A DNA stretch of 32,401 nt from Actinomycetes bacterium (lineage in GTDB: Bacteria; Actinomycetota; Acidimicrobiia; Acidimicrobiales; JAJZXF01), in NCBI GenBank assembly GCA_021791755.1, contig JAJYWA010000011.1, forward strand, positions 6,838 to 39,238, in the 5' to 3' direction. Shown here piece after piece: positions 1-9,784 of the stretch. Positions within the stretch are counted from its first letter, which is position 1. The number at the start of each line of letters is the position of its first letter. Under the pieces are notes generated by a model, which did no database searches, was not told the origin of the DNA, and saw nothing but the letters and a program-made list of their open reading frames with translations. A program made the position numbers and the translations under genes.

Positions 1-1
1 T

Positions 2-349
2 AGGGCTACCGGCGTGGGGAGCGCGTTCCTCGACGCAGCCTGGTCGCTTGCCGCCACTGAACCACCAAGTGAAGCTCCAGGCTCGGCGCTCGACGCACTC
101 GTCCAGTCTGGCCTCGAACGTATGGTCGACAAGCTGTGCGTCGGACCGTTGGCGCCGGACTTGGTGCCAACGGTGTACTCGTCTACTGACCATCTCTCGA
201 CGCACGTCAAGAGGTGCATTGCCGAAGCACAGGTTGCGTGTATCGCCCGCCAGATAACCCGCCGAGGCTGTAGCGGAGACGTACGTGCTCCACGAGGTCG
301 GCTATCGCGGCCAGGCACGAAAGGACTCCTCTATGAACCCATCGCATAG
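2..349 (+). CDS. Possible C-terminal part of an uncharacterised protein, open at the left window edge
   Basis: Frame 2 is open from the window edge to a stop at 349; overlaps the start of the next gene by 17 nt. No recognisable domain. Confidence 0.3.
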   Translation, partial: RATGVGSAFLDAAWSLAATEPPSEAPGSALDALVQSGLERMVDKLCVGPLAPDLVPTVYSSTDHLSTHVKRCIAEAQVACIARQITRRGCSGDVRAPRGRLSRPGTKGLLYEPIA

Positions 350-1703
350 CGGCGCCGGGCGTCACTGGGCCTTCAACGCGGACCACGAGCAGGTACGGAC
401 CACGCAGGGGGTAACCATCAACGAGCTCCGGGTCGCCGAGCTACTTGGCAAGACGCCGCCTGGTTCGTTCATGGATCTCGTAGAGCTAGTCGCGGCGGTA
501 CACCTTGTGGACCGAGCACAACGTCGTCCGCGGGCGACGAAACCTGGCGACTCATGGTCGCGACGCCTGCACCTCATTATCGGTGTTCGAGAACCACAGT
601 GGTGGTCCGCTCCGCCAATTCACGATCAGCTTGCCGGGCTCCTGAGAATGCTTACCGATGACGAGTGGCTCATCGAGTTCGTCCCACGCGTTGCACCTGA
701 GCGACCGGCCGAGTGCATCCAATTCCTCTTTCAGTCGGCACTTGACAGCGATGTCGTCGCGCTGTTCAGCGGTGGCCTCGATTCGCTCTGCGGGTTGGCA
801 GCTGATGTCAGCGAAGGCGTCACCCCCCTCGCGCTGTCTATCGAATCGAACAGACGCGTCGCTAAGAGCCAGCGGGAAGTTCTCGAGTCTTTCAATCACA
901 GGCTCGGCGCGTCGATAGTGCGGGCTCGGATCGAACTACATCTGAAGAGCACGCCCGCCAACGAGAAGAGTCAACGGGCCCGTGGATTTGGGTTCTTGGG
1001 TTTGGCGGCGGCCTTGGCTGCGCTTGCCGGCCACGACACGGTGCACGTCTATGAGAACGGCATAGGTGCGATCAACCTCGCCTACACCTCAGCGCAGACA
1101 GGCGCCCATGGAAGTCGCGCCATTCACCCTGAGACATTGGCATCCGCAGCGCAGCTCTTCTCTCAAGTGCTCGATCATCGAGTGACGATTGTCAACAGGT
1201 CGCAGTACCTGACCAAGGCCGAGATGTGTGCGCAACTTCCAGACGTGTTACTACCAACGATCGGGTTGACGAAGTCCTGCGACACCGCGTTTTCCTATCG
1301 AGGAAGCGGACCGGCCAGCTGCGGCAAGTGCACTTCGTGTCTTCTCAGGAGGCAGGCGCTAGCAGCCGCCGGGCTAATTGCCCTCGATCCAGCATCGAAC
1401 TACCGGCTGGACGCCTTCGCCGGCCCATCAACACTGCCTGAACCTCCTTATGAGCTTCGTGCAATGCTGAGCCAAGCTGGTCGGCTGAATCGCGCCCTGG
1501 CGATCGACACAACCCCCGCGTGGCCTCGCCTGGTCCGCGAATTTCCCGATCTCGTCCGAACCGCCGAGGCGCTCCGCGTCATCCCCGGAACGAATCCCGA
1601 GATCGCCGTCACCGACCTACTGCGACGCTATGTGAAGGAGTGGGGCGCGGCGCCGAGCCCTCTCGTCGCGCCCTTCCTCGTCAACAGTAAGGCTGCGGCG
1701 TGA
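333..1703 (+). CDS. QueC-like PP-loop ATPase (7-cyano-7-deazaguanine synthase-like, possibly a defence-associated member)
   Basis: PP-loop motif LFSGGLDSLCG and C-terminal zinc motif SCGKCTSCLLRR typical of the QueC superfamily. ORF track starts at 285; the ATG at 333 (MNPSHSG) follows an AAGGA and is more likely. Confidence 0.8.
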   Translation: MNPSHSGAGRHWAFNADHEQVRTTQGVTINELRVAELLGKTPPGSFMDLVELVAAVHLVDRAQRRPRATKPGDSWSRRLHLIIGVREPQWWSAPPIHDQLAGLLRMLTDDEWLIEFVPRVAPERPAECIQFLFQSALDSDVVALFSGGLDSLCGLAADVSEGVTPLALSIESNRRVAKSQREVLESFNHRLGASIVRARIELHLKSTPANEKSQRARGFGFLGLAAALAALAGHDTVHVYENGIGAINLAYTSAQTGAHGSRAIHPETLASAAQLFSQVLDHRVTIVNRSQYLTKAEMCAQLPDVLLPTIGLTKSCDTAFSYRGSGPASCGKCTSCLLRRQALAAAGLIALDPASNYRLDAFAGPSTLPEPPYELRAMLSQAGRLNRALAIDTTPAWPRLVREFPDLVRTAEALRVIPGTNPEIAVTDLLRRYVKEWGAAPSPLVAPFLVNSKAAA

Positions 1704-1724
1704 TATCAACATGAGAGGAGTCCC

Positions 1725-2945
1725 ATGACCGATCAGCAACTTCCGACCGACCTATCAAACATAATGATCGACCGGCTGCGTGCCGCGCGGCGCGCCCGAG
1801 GTCTGACCCAACAGGACGCCGCGGATCATCTGGGCATCGCCCGGACCACCCTCGTTGCGATCGAGAAGGGCGAGCGTCCCGTGCGTCCTCAGGAGATCAT
1901 AGAACTGGCGCGCCTCTACGACCGACCGCTGAACGAGCTTCTACGACCCGCGCCCGTTCCCGATGATTTCGTCGCCCAATTCCGTCTCCGCCCGGGCGAT
2001 GCCGGACAGGATGAGCAACTGACCCGTTCCGTCGAGCTCCTCCAGGAGCTAGCTGACGACTACGTCGAGCTTGAACGACTCGCTCGTGCGCCGCTGCCAC
2101 AGCGCTATCCGCCAGAAATGGACATCTCGTCTCTCGCTCCAGCGGCTGCGGGAGAAACCCTGGCGACCAGCGAGCGCAATCGACTCGGCCTCGGCGACGC
2201 GCCAGTACATCAACTACGGCAGATCCTTGAGAGCGATGTCGGACTTCGGATCTTCCTGCTGCCCCTTCCTGCTCGCGTTGCTGGCCTGTTCGTCGCATCC
2301 AGCTCCTATGGCGCTTGTATCGGGGTCAATGTTCACCATCCAGGCGAACGTCAGCGGTGGTCTCTGGCCCATGAGCACGCACACTTCCTTGCCCAGCGAT
2401 CACGAACGGAAGTCACCGTGCTGCACGGCTACCAACGAGCCCCAACTGCCGAGCGGTTCGCCGACGCGTTCGCTGAGAACTTCCTCATGCCCGCGAGCGG
2501 TGTGAAGCGCCGCTTCCACGAGATACGACAGTCGCGTCGCGAAGGAGTGACCCCGGCAGACCTCCTCCACCTCGCGGACCTCTTCCAAGTTTCCCTGGAG
2601 GCCCTGGTCCGACGCCTGGAAAACCTCGACTTGCTTCGGGCCCACACCTGGGACCGCCTAGTCAAGCAAGGCTTCCGGGTCGGGGAAGCGCGCAAGATGC
2701 TCGAGCTCGCCGCCCTACCTCCCGACCAGGAACTGCTCCCCCTCCGCTACCGCTACCTGGCCGTCGAAGCCTATCTCGAAGGCAACATCTCCGAAGGCCA
2801 GTTCGCTCACCTGCTTCACACGGATCGGACCGCGGCCCGCAAGCTCGCCCTGCAGCTCTCACATCGGATCGGTATGGACGAGACCGGAACGACCTCGGAG
2901 ATCGAGTTTGGTCCCCTTGGCCCAGCCGACGTTGCCAACGGCTGA
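1725..2945 (+). CDS. XRE-family HTH plus ImmA/IrrE-type metalloprotease domain protein
   Basis: N-terminal HTH (RLRAARRARGLTQQDAADHLGIARTTLVAIEKGERPV); HExxH in LAHEHAHFL followed by ERFADAFAENFLMP, typical of ImmA/IrrE (Peptidase_M78). GAGGAG upstream of ATG. Confidence 0.88.
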   Translation: MTDQQLPTDLSNIMIDRLRAARRARGLTQQDAADHLGIARTTLVAIEKGERPVRPQEIIELARLYDRPLNELLRPAPVPDDFVAQFRLRPGDAGQDEQLTRSVELLQELADDYVELERLARAPLPQRYPPEMDISSLAPAAAGETLATSERNRLGLGDAPVHQLRQILESDVGLRIFLLPLPARVAGLFVASSSYGACIGVNVHHPGERQRWSLAHEHAHFLAQRSRTEVTVLHGYQRAPTAERFADAFAENFLMPASGVKRRFHEIRQSRREGVTPADLLHLADLFQVSLEALVRRLENLDLLRAHTWDRLVKQGFRVGEARKMLELAALPPDQELLPLRYRYLAVEAYLEGNISEGQFAHLLHTDRTAARKLALQLSHRIGMDETGTTSEIEFGPLGPADVANG

Positions 2946-2966
2946 CGTTCAAGATCGAAACGTACT

Positions 2967-3500
2967 GTGGAAGACCTTCTCCTCGACGCCTGCGTCGCAC
3001 TCAACCTCCTCGCCTCGGGCGTTCACCTCAGCGAGCTCGCAACCGCGTCCGAAGTCCGCTTCCTCATGACCACCGTCGTCGCCACCGAGATGTTGTGGCT
3101 GGATCCACTTGATCCGTCAGGCACGCGAGAGCGCTTCGACAGGGACGCTCTCACCGCCCGAGGCGTGACGCTCGTCACCCTTGGTGATGACGAGTCGGAG
3201 CGATTCGTCGAACTTGCTCGCTACGTCGATGATGGCGAAGCGTCCACGATCGCCGTCGCGATCCATCGCGGGCTCCGCGTCGCCACTGACGACCGGAAGG
3301 CGTTCCGACTGGCAGCCAGCCAATCCCCTCCCGTCGAGGTGACGAGAACGACGACGCTCCTGAGACGATGGGCGGACACCTCGGGCGCTCACGGTGAGCA
3401 CGTTCGCCAAGTCCTCCAAGCTGTTCGGACTCGGGCGAGCTACGTCCCTCCTCGAGATGATCCCCATCTCGACTGGTGGACCTCGGCGACCGGAGCATGA
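2967..3500 (+). CDS. PIN-like domain protein (putative RNase/toxin)
   Basis: N-terminus LLLDACVALNLLAS and later GEASTIAVAIHRGLRVATDDRKAFR fit the PIN acidic-residue pattern; GTG start 21 nt after the preceding stop. Confidence 0.7.
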   Translation: MEDLLLDACVALNLLASGVHLSELATASEVRFLMTTVVATEMLWLDPLDPSGTRERFDRDALTARGVTLVTLGDDESERFVELARYVDDGEASTIAVAIHRGLRVATDDRKAFRLAASQSPPVEVTRTTTLLRRWADTSGAHGEHVRQVLQAVRTRASYVPPRDDPHLDWWTSATGA

Positions 3501-3626
3501 GAGCCCGGCGCCGAGCCACCGGAGACAACGTTCGTTTCGGAAACCCAGTTCGAGCACGCCAATCGCTGCCGGACCGTCGGTCGCCAGATCGGAAGCGTCG
3601 CAGCAGCTCTCCAGCCGTGGCCGACG

Positions 3627-3728
3627 TCAGCGGCCTGTCCCGAGGGACGCGCCATCGCGTGAGGCGCCACCTTGCGCCTCTGCTACGAACACACTCGTGT
3701 CGAAGACGACCCGGCGCGGTTCACCCAC
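3627..3728 (-). pseudogene. Truncated VapC-like PIN toxin remnant
   Basis: GTG start overlaps the stop of the RHH gene (GTGGGTGA). It encodes MGEPRRVVFDTSVFVAEAQGGASRDGASLGTGR*, which has a PIN N-terminal motif (VVFDTSVFV) then stops after 33 codons. Confidence 0.55.
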
Positions 3729-4005
3729 CGCGCACGGATCGTGAACGACGCGCCTTGCGAACTACTCGCACCTCGTCTACTGCCTCAGCGAGTGCGACAT
3801 CCTCACCCAGGTCGCCCGCCATGCCAACCCGCTCCAGGAGCTCTCGTAGATCGTCCCGCACGGCATCGCCGTATTCGCTTCGAAGGTACGACCGCAACGC
3901 GTCCTCAATGACCGCGCTCTCCGACCGGTTCGACGTGAGCGCCGCAGCCTTAGTCGCCACGAGGACGTCGGAGCCCAGGTAGACGGTCGTCTTCTTCTTT
4001 GCCAT
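3721..4005 (-). CDS. Ribbon-helix-helix (CopG/VapB-like) antitoxin
   Basis: MAKKKTTVYLGSDVLVATKAAALTSNRSESAVIEDALRSYLRSEYGDAVRDDLRELLERV has RHH-family character. ATG at 4005 inside the longer track ORF 3721..4281. Confidence 0.75.
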   Translation of the reverse strand: MAKKKTTVYLGSDVLVATKAAALTSNRSESAVIEDALRSYLRSEYGDAVRDDLRELLERVGMAGDLGEDVALAEAVDEVRVVRKARRSRSVRGG

Positions 4006-4011
4006 GGTCTC

Positions 4012-4040
4012 ATCGTACGACGATGCCGTTATGACGTCAT
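4012..4040 (-). promoter_or_regulatory. Putative leaderless promoter and operator of the RHH antitoxin gene
   Basis: -10 TACGAT ends 6 nt before the ATG; -35-like ATGACG 17 bp upstream, overlapping the perfect 10-bp palindrome ATGACGTCAT (4031-4040). Confidence 0.5.
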
Positions 4041-4129
4041 GATGCCATCTGCCACCCCCTCCATCCTGACGGTCACCACTACACCGACGATAGCGACTTC
4101 CACTGCGCCGACTGCTGGAATGGATCGAC

Positions 4130-5455
4130 CTATTTGAAGAATTCGCCCCCGTTCGGCCGCTGGTACCCCTGGTCTGCTGGGGGCCGCGACCGTGCAAGCG
4201 CGCGCACCTGGTCGGACGACGCCTCGAACGTCGTCGCCCCACGGCGGATGTAGTACTTCGGATGCGCCGGATCGATCCCATAGGGTGGCTGCTCGCCTTG
4301 GTCCACCCTCAGCACGATGACTTCCCGGGCGGTCCCGTCATCACCGTCGTCAGATACTCGGTTGACTCGATAAGCAGGACACGGCATAACGAGCGACTTC
4401 ACGAACTGCGTCACCGTGTCGCACTCCTTCCGGGCATCAACTCCGCTGAGGCCCACGACCGTGCCATCATCCCCAACACCGAAGAGGATGTGTCCACCAT
4501 CACCGTTTGCAAAGGCAGCAACCGTCGCACATACTTTCTTACGCGTGTCGGTATCACGCTTTGGAACGACGCTCTTGAACTCGACCGTCGGCCCCTCGCC
4601 TCCGGATACCAGCGCCTGCAGTTCGGTCATCGGCTCGACAACCACCTCGACACCGGGGTCAGCGTTGAGAGTGTTCGGGTAGTTGATGAACTTGCGATCG
4701 ATCCACTCCGACCCTTCCTTCAGCACGATCCATGCCCCCGTCGGCAGCCCGTGAGGCAGCGGGAACCGCACGACTTCTGGCGACTCGTCCGACAGCTCTT
4801 CCAATGGTCCCGGCGCCACGGACGCAAGCTCCACGATCATGCCTCCGAGGCCAGTTCCTTCCAGGTGGACCTCGATATCCGACGAACCAAGCAGCACCTT
4901 CGTAATGCGCCCCCTAAGGTCCGTCAGTTGGAACACTGGCGCGGCATGGTCGACAGACCCGCCCGGAGGAAGAGCGCACCCAAAGTATCCCGCCACTGCA
5001 TGTGCAAAGGAAACGAACGAGGGGCCGTCGCCAATGACGGAACCGAACCCTGGTCCGGATGCGAGGGGCTGCGACGCCAAGTCGTACAGCGTCGATGGCC
5101 AGTGCAGCGGCTCAAAGATCCCGTACTTTTGAAGGCTCGATCGCTTGTGGTACTGAAGCTGGTGACCCTCTGGCGTCTCAGCGAGCCGCACTTTGACGCC
5201 GTCGATCTCCGCCTCGTGAGACTGCAGCCATGCCGCACCTTCAGAGCCCGAAATTTCACATGAGAGAAAGACGACGTCGTCATATGTCCACCGACGCGGC
5301 GCCCAACTCGCTGGTGCAACGCCGCTCGTCATCTCGACGTGCGTGGCAGCCCATCCGTCTCCATCGCGCGTGGCAGCAAGCCGCACCCAGAGCGCAGTCG
5401 AGGCTTCGACGAGCCCGATGACCTCGTCGGGTGCGGTCTGACCGGACTCGTTCAC
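4130..5455 (-). CDS. AlbA_2 / Schlafen-type domain protein encoded with a type I R-M system
   Basis: C-terminal [51 protein letters not shown] ... [14 protein letters not shown] is typical of the AlbA_2 (Schlafen) domain. Start overlaps the hsdR stop by 4 nt. Confidence 0.82.
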   Translation of the reverse strand: MNESGQTAPDEVIGLVEASTALWVRLAATRDGDGWAATHVEMTSGVAPASWAPRRWTYDDVVFLSCEISGSEGAAWLQSHEAEIDGVKVRLAETPEGHQLQYHKRSSLQKYGIFEPLHWPSTLYDLASQPLASGPGFGSVIGDGPSFVSFAHAVAGYFGCALPPGGSVDHAAPVFQLTDLRGRITKVLLGSSDIEVHLEGTGLGGMIVELASVAPGPLEELSDESPEVVRFPLPHGLPTGAWIVLKEGSEWIDRKFINYPNTLNADPGVEVVVEPMTELQALVSGGEGPTVEFKSVVPKRDTDTRKKVCATVAAFANGDGGHILFGVGDDGTVVGLSGVDARKECDTVTQFVKSLVMPCPAYRVNRVSDDGDDGTAREVIVLRVDQGEQPPYGIDPAHPKYYIRRGATTFEASSDQVRALARSRPPADQGYQRPNGGEFFK

Positions 5456-8400
5456 GGTGCTACGCCAGCGGCCATAAGTTCTGCTTGCTGCATCACGAGC
5501 TGGACCGCAGCCTCCTGCTTGTCCGGCGGGTAGCGGTACTTGGTAAGCAGACGACGGATATGCCGTCGCAGCGATGCCCGCACCTGTTCCTTCTTGTCCC
5601 AGTCCACCGTTGCGTTCGCCCGTACGACATCCACCAGCTCTTGGGCGATCCTCTTCAAGATGTCGTCGCCGAGCTCCATCACTGCTGAGTCGTTCTGGCA
5701 GACGGCGTCATAGAAGGCAAGCTCGTCGTCCCGGAGACCAAGGGTCTCACCACGGTCGTGCTCGGCCTTCATCTGCTTCGCGAGCTCCACCAGCTCGGCG
5801 ATCACCTCAGCAGCAGTAAGCGAGCGGTTGTTGTAGGAGCGCATCGCCCGCTCCAGCATCTCGGAGAACTTCCGCTCCGCTACGACGTTTCGCTTCGAGA
5901 GGGATCGGACCTCTCCGGCGAGAAGTCGCCTCAGGAGCTCGATCTGCACGTTCGGGTGGGGATTCGTTGAGAGCCGCTTGGCGAACTGCTCGTCGATGAT
6001 GCTGAGGTCCGGACGTCCAATGCCGGACGCGGCATAGATGTCGATGACCCCGGCTGACGTTACGGCATCAGAGACGACCTGTCGGAGTGCGGTCTCCAGC
6101 TCGACGTGGTCATCGCTCTCTGAACGATCCGCCGCCCGTGCACGGCGCAGCTCGACGGCGACAGCCTGGAAGAAGGCGAGGTCATCCCGGTATGCGGCGG
6201 CGTCTGGCGACGAGACGGCAAGGGTGAAGCTCTGAGTTGCTCCTCGGACGTGCTGGAGGAAGCGCTCGGGAAGCTCTATCTCCGCGCCACCAAGGAGATG
6301 CTCCAGAGCCACCATGATCGCGTCGATCCTGGCCCGGTCACTTCCGGACTCCAGTGCTTCCCTCCATGGGCAGCCATACAGCAGCTCGCAGCAGACCTCG
6401 TGGTTCTCCTGGAGCAGTGCAAACGCCTCGTCGATCGGCGCGCCGACCTCCTGGCGTGCTCGGTCACGGTCTGTGTACTCGGCGAGCGCAGCCCGGAGGC
6501 TTTCCGCGATCCCGATGTAGTCCACGACCAAGCCGCCGGGCTTGTCTCGGAACGTCCGGTTGACCCGGGCGATCGCCTGCATGAGCCCTGCTCCGCACAT
6601 CGGTTTGTCCACGTACATCGTGTGAAGTGACGGCGAGTCAAATCCGGTGAGCCACATGTCGCGCACGATGACCAGCTCCAAGGGGTCGCCCGGCTCCTTC
6701 GCCCTCTGCTTCAGCGCAGCAAGCCGCTCCTTGCTGCGAACGTGGCGGTTCAGCTCCGGGCCGTCCGGTGCGGAACCCGTGATGACGACCTTGATCCTGC
6801 CCTTCGCATCATCCGCAGAGTGCCAGTCTGGCCGCAGTTTCGCGATCTGGTCGTACAGGTCCACGCAGATACGGCGGCTCATACAGACAATGATCCCCTT
6901 GCCGGCCTCTGCCTCTCGACGCTTTCCCCAGTGTTCGACGATGTCTTGGGCGACCTCTGCGATGCGCTTGTCTGCTCCGACGATTGCCTCGATGCGAGCC
7001 CACCTGGTCTTGAGTCGCTCCCTTGGCTCCAGCTCCATCGTTTCGGTGACGTCCTCGAACTCCTCGTCGATGGCAGCTCGTGCCTCTTGAGGGAGCTCAA
7101 CCTTTGCCAGTCGGGCCTCGTAGTACACCCGGACCGTCGCCTCGTCCTCCACCGCTTGGGTCAGGTCGTAGATGTCCACGTACTCACCGAAGATGGCTCT
7201 CGTGTCCTTGTCTGCTGTCTCGATTGGCGTGCCGGTGAAGCCCATGAACGCTGCATGCGGAAGAGCGTCCCGCAAGTTCCGTGCTAGCCCGTCAATGAGG
7301 TCGTACTGCGTCCGGTGCGCTTCGTCGGCCACCACCACGATGTTCCGCCGGTCCGAGAGGAGCGGGAATGGTCGGTTGGCGTCGCGGTCTTCCTTCGTAA
7401 GCCCGAACTTCTGCATCGTCGAGAAGACGATGCCACCGGATGCCTTCGTCCGGAGTAACTCACGGAGGTGCTCCCGAGACTCGGCTTGCACCGGAGCCTC
7501 GGGGAGGGTCCGGGTCGGGGCGAACACCTCGTTGAAGAGTTGGTCATCGAGGTCGTTGCGGTCCGTCAGCAGCACGACGGTCGGATTTGCCATGGCCGGG
7601 TGCCGCATGACCTTCCCGACGTAGAAGACCATCTCCAGGCTCTTGCCGCTGCCCTGGGTGTGCCAGACCACACCGGCCCGGCCATCACCGCGGTGGATGG
7701 CCGAGACCGTGGCGTCGATTGCCTTGTTGACGGCATGGAACTGGTGGTACTTCGCGAGCCGCTTGACGACACCACCCCGCTCGTCCGAGAAGCTGATGAA
7801 GTTGCGCACCAGGTCCAGGAACCGACCGTGCTCGAACGCACCACGGACGAGCACCTCCATCTCAGGAGTGCCAGGGGCAGCGAGCCTCTTCCCGTCAATC
7901 GTCTTCCACGGGGCGTAGTGCTCGAAGCGACCCCGGAGCGGCCCCATGCGGGCCTGGGTCCCCGTCGATATGACTGACGTGGCGTTGTACGCCAACAGGG
8001 CTGGAATCTCGGCGGCGTAGGTGCGGAGCTGGTCGTAGGCTCCCCGCAGCGTGGCGCGCTCCTCTCCAGGGACCTTCAACTCCACGATGCCGAGGGGCAG
8101 ACCGTTTACGAACAGCACGATGTCCGGACGCCTCGTGCTCTGATCGCCTTCGACCGTGTACTGATTGACCGCAAGGAACTTGTTATTGCCAGGATTGTCA
8201 AAGTCCACGAGCCAGGCGACATCGTGGCGGGACTCTCCGTTCTCCGTTCGCCGCTCGACGGGCACTCCCGCCGTCAGCAGACGGTAGTTGCGCCAGTTCT
8301 CAGCAAGAACGTCGGCGCTCTCAGGACGGCGCACCGTCCCGATGACCTCATCGATGACAGCGGGCGTGAGCTTTGGATTCAGCGTCGCGATGGCCAACCG

Positions 8401-8556
8401 GAGACGGTCTTCCAGGATCACCTCGCGATAGTTGGATCGCTCAGCCCGTGCCTCGCCCGGCGCTATCTCTGGTCCGTACAGCACGTCCCAGTCGAGGTCG
8501 GCCAGGTAGTCAAGGCAGACCTCTTCAACGCCGGACTCTGCGATGAACGACTTCAC
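5452..8556 (-). CDS. hsdR: Type I restriction endonuclease subunit R
   Basis: 1034 aa; N-terminal nuclease region ([24 protein letters not shown]), helicase motifs [35 protein letters not shown]. Confidence 0.96.
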   Translation of the reverse strand: MKSFIAESGVEEVCLDYLADLDWDVLYGPEIAPGEARAERSNYREVILEDRLRLAIATLNPKLTPAVIDEVIGTVRRPESADVLAENWRNYRLLTAGVPVERRTENGESRHDVAWLVDFDNPGNNKFLAVNQYTVEGDQSTRRPDIVLFVNGLPLGIVELKVPGEERATLRGAYDQLRTYAAEIPALLAYNATSVISTGTQARMGPLRGRFEHYAPWKTIDGKRLAAPGTPEMEVLVRGAFEHGRFLDLVRNFISFSDERGGVVKRLAKYHQFHAVNKAIDATVSAIHRGDGRAGVVWHTQGSGKSLEMVFYVGKVMRHPAMANPTVVLLTDRNDLDDQLFNEVFAPTRTLPEAPVQAESREHLRELLRTKASGGIVFSTMQKFGLTKEDRDANRPFPLLSDRRNIVVVADEAHRTQYDLIDGLARNLRDALPHAAFMGFTGTPIETADKDTRAIFGEYVDIYDLTQAVEDEATVRVYYEARLAKVELPQEARAAIDEEFEDVTETMELEPRERLKTRWARIEAIVGADKRIAEVAQDIVEHWGKRREAEAGKGIIVCMSRRICVDLYDQIAKLRPDWHSADDAKGRIKVVITGSAPDGPELNRHVRSKERLAALKQRAKEPGDPLELVIVRDMWLTGFDSPSLHTMYVDKPMCGAGLMQAIARVNRTFRDKPGGLVVDYIGIAESLRAALAEYTDRDRARQEVGAPIDEAFALLQENHEVCCELLYGCPWREALESGSDRARIDAIMVALEHLLGGAEIELPERFLQHVRGATQSFTLAVSSPDAAAYRDDLAFFQAVAVELRRARAADRSESDDHVELETALRQVVSDAVTSAGVIDIYAASGIGRPDLSIIDEQFAKRLSTNPHPNVQIELLRRLLAGEVRSLSKRNVVAERKFSEMLERAMRSYNNRSLTAAEVIAELVELAKQMKAEHDRGETLGLRDDELAFYDAVCQNDSAVMELGDDILKRIAQELVDVVRANATVDWDKKEQVRASLRRHIRRLLTKYRYPPDKQEAAVQLVMQQAELMAAGVAP

Positions 8557-9784
8557 ACCGCGTCCTCAACGAGATGTTCCGCATCACGGACACGAAGTTC
8601 ACCAGACATCAACTTAGGGAGGAGCGTGTCGCGGAGGGTGGCGAGTATGGAAGTCTCATACTCCAGCTTGACTACGAGCTGATACAAGGGTTCCGCCGCG
8701 TTCATCCACTGATCGATAACCCTTGCAGGCGGAGTGTCGAATCCAATCGGTCTAAAATTCGCTTTACTGATCTCCTGGAACGTCGTGCCGTTGGCACGAT
8801 CCTTAATCTCGGCCATGTGGTGAGCTACCCACTGCCAAAGGTACAGATTGGGAACGGCGCCCAAGGAGTTCAAAGCTATGAAGCCTTGGTTGATTGCAAG
8901 TGGCACCTCGGCAATTGCCAGATAACCAATTGGTGCTCTGGAGGACAGAAGAACCGTTCCACGCGGAAGGAGCCCGGAGCTGATCTGCTGGAGTCCCTGT
9001 TCGGTGATGGACCTCTCCGTTCGAAACAATGGAGTCGAGGTAAGTCGCGACAGGTCTTTCGGGGTTGCCCAACTGATCGAGCCATCCCAGTAATCTGCGA
9101 CGGAGGTCCGTGGAGTCGAGCCACCAACGATCTTCGCCACCTCACTTATCGGCTGCTGTAACCACTCCGCCGACTCACTTGATGCATCCTCCCAGCTTGC
9201 TCTTATTAGAGATTCGAGGAGGTCTATCTGAGACCGATTCGCCTCGATCTTGTCGTCGAGCGCCCCGAGGACCTCTGCGATCGCACGCTGCTCGGAGAGG
9301 GGGGAACAGGAATAGCGATCGCCTGTAAGCTCGTAAGCGGTTGACTGATCGCTGGCACTCCGGTCTGTGACGTGTTCCGAAGAAGGGCATGCTGCCCTTC
9401 GGGAGAGCAGAACCAGTAGTAGACGTATTCTGGGAGAACGCGCTCTTCGTCAATCGTCGCCTTCATTTGACTCTGCGAGACAAGGTAGAGCGGGTATCGC
9501 GGACGTCGCGGTACTAGAGCCACCTGTCCCAGCGTGCCTCGATGGGTGAAGACTAAGTCACCAGGTCGGGCAATGGACGCCGACAGTTCCTCCGCTTTAT
9601 CTTCATCAACGAAAACGACATCGGAATCGTCGAAGCGGTTTCCGCCAAGGTTCTTTCCTCGAAGCACTGGAACACCCGACGAGCGGAAATTCTCCTTCTT
9701 GATGCGCGAGCCGAAAGGCCCCATCGCAAATGCGCGGCCACCAGAACCAAGCTGGGAAAGCTGCACCTCCGGCCAGCCGGTCAC
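8553..9784 (-). pseudogene. hsdS: Type I specificity subunit S, split into two frames (TRD1 9224..9784; TRD2 8553..9140)
   Basis: Both halves are HsdS-like (TRD1: RIKKENFRSSGVPVLRGKNL...LRNTSQTGVPAISQPLTSLQAIAIPVPP; TRD2: VAKIVGGSTPRTSVADYWDGSISWATPKDLSRL). The linking sequence PLSEQRAIAEVLGALDDKIEANRSQIDLLESLIRASWED is intact in the other frame after a C6 run at 9299-9304. Confidence 0.88.

Noticed and set aside
333-1703. QueC-like gene as part of a housekeeping queuosine operon
   Set aside because: No queD, queE, queF or tgt-like gene in the window; neighbours are HTH-protease and PIN-like genes. Cannot exclude genes left of the window.
4262-5263. 333-aa plus-strand ORF opposite the AlbA_2 gene
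   Set aside because: No domain; antisense shadow of a well-supported gene.
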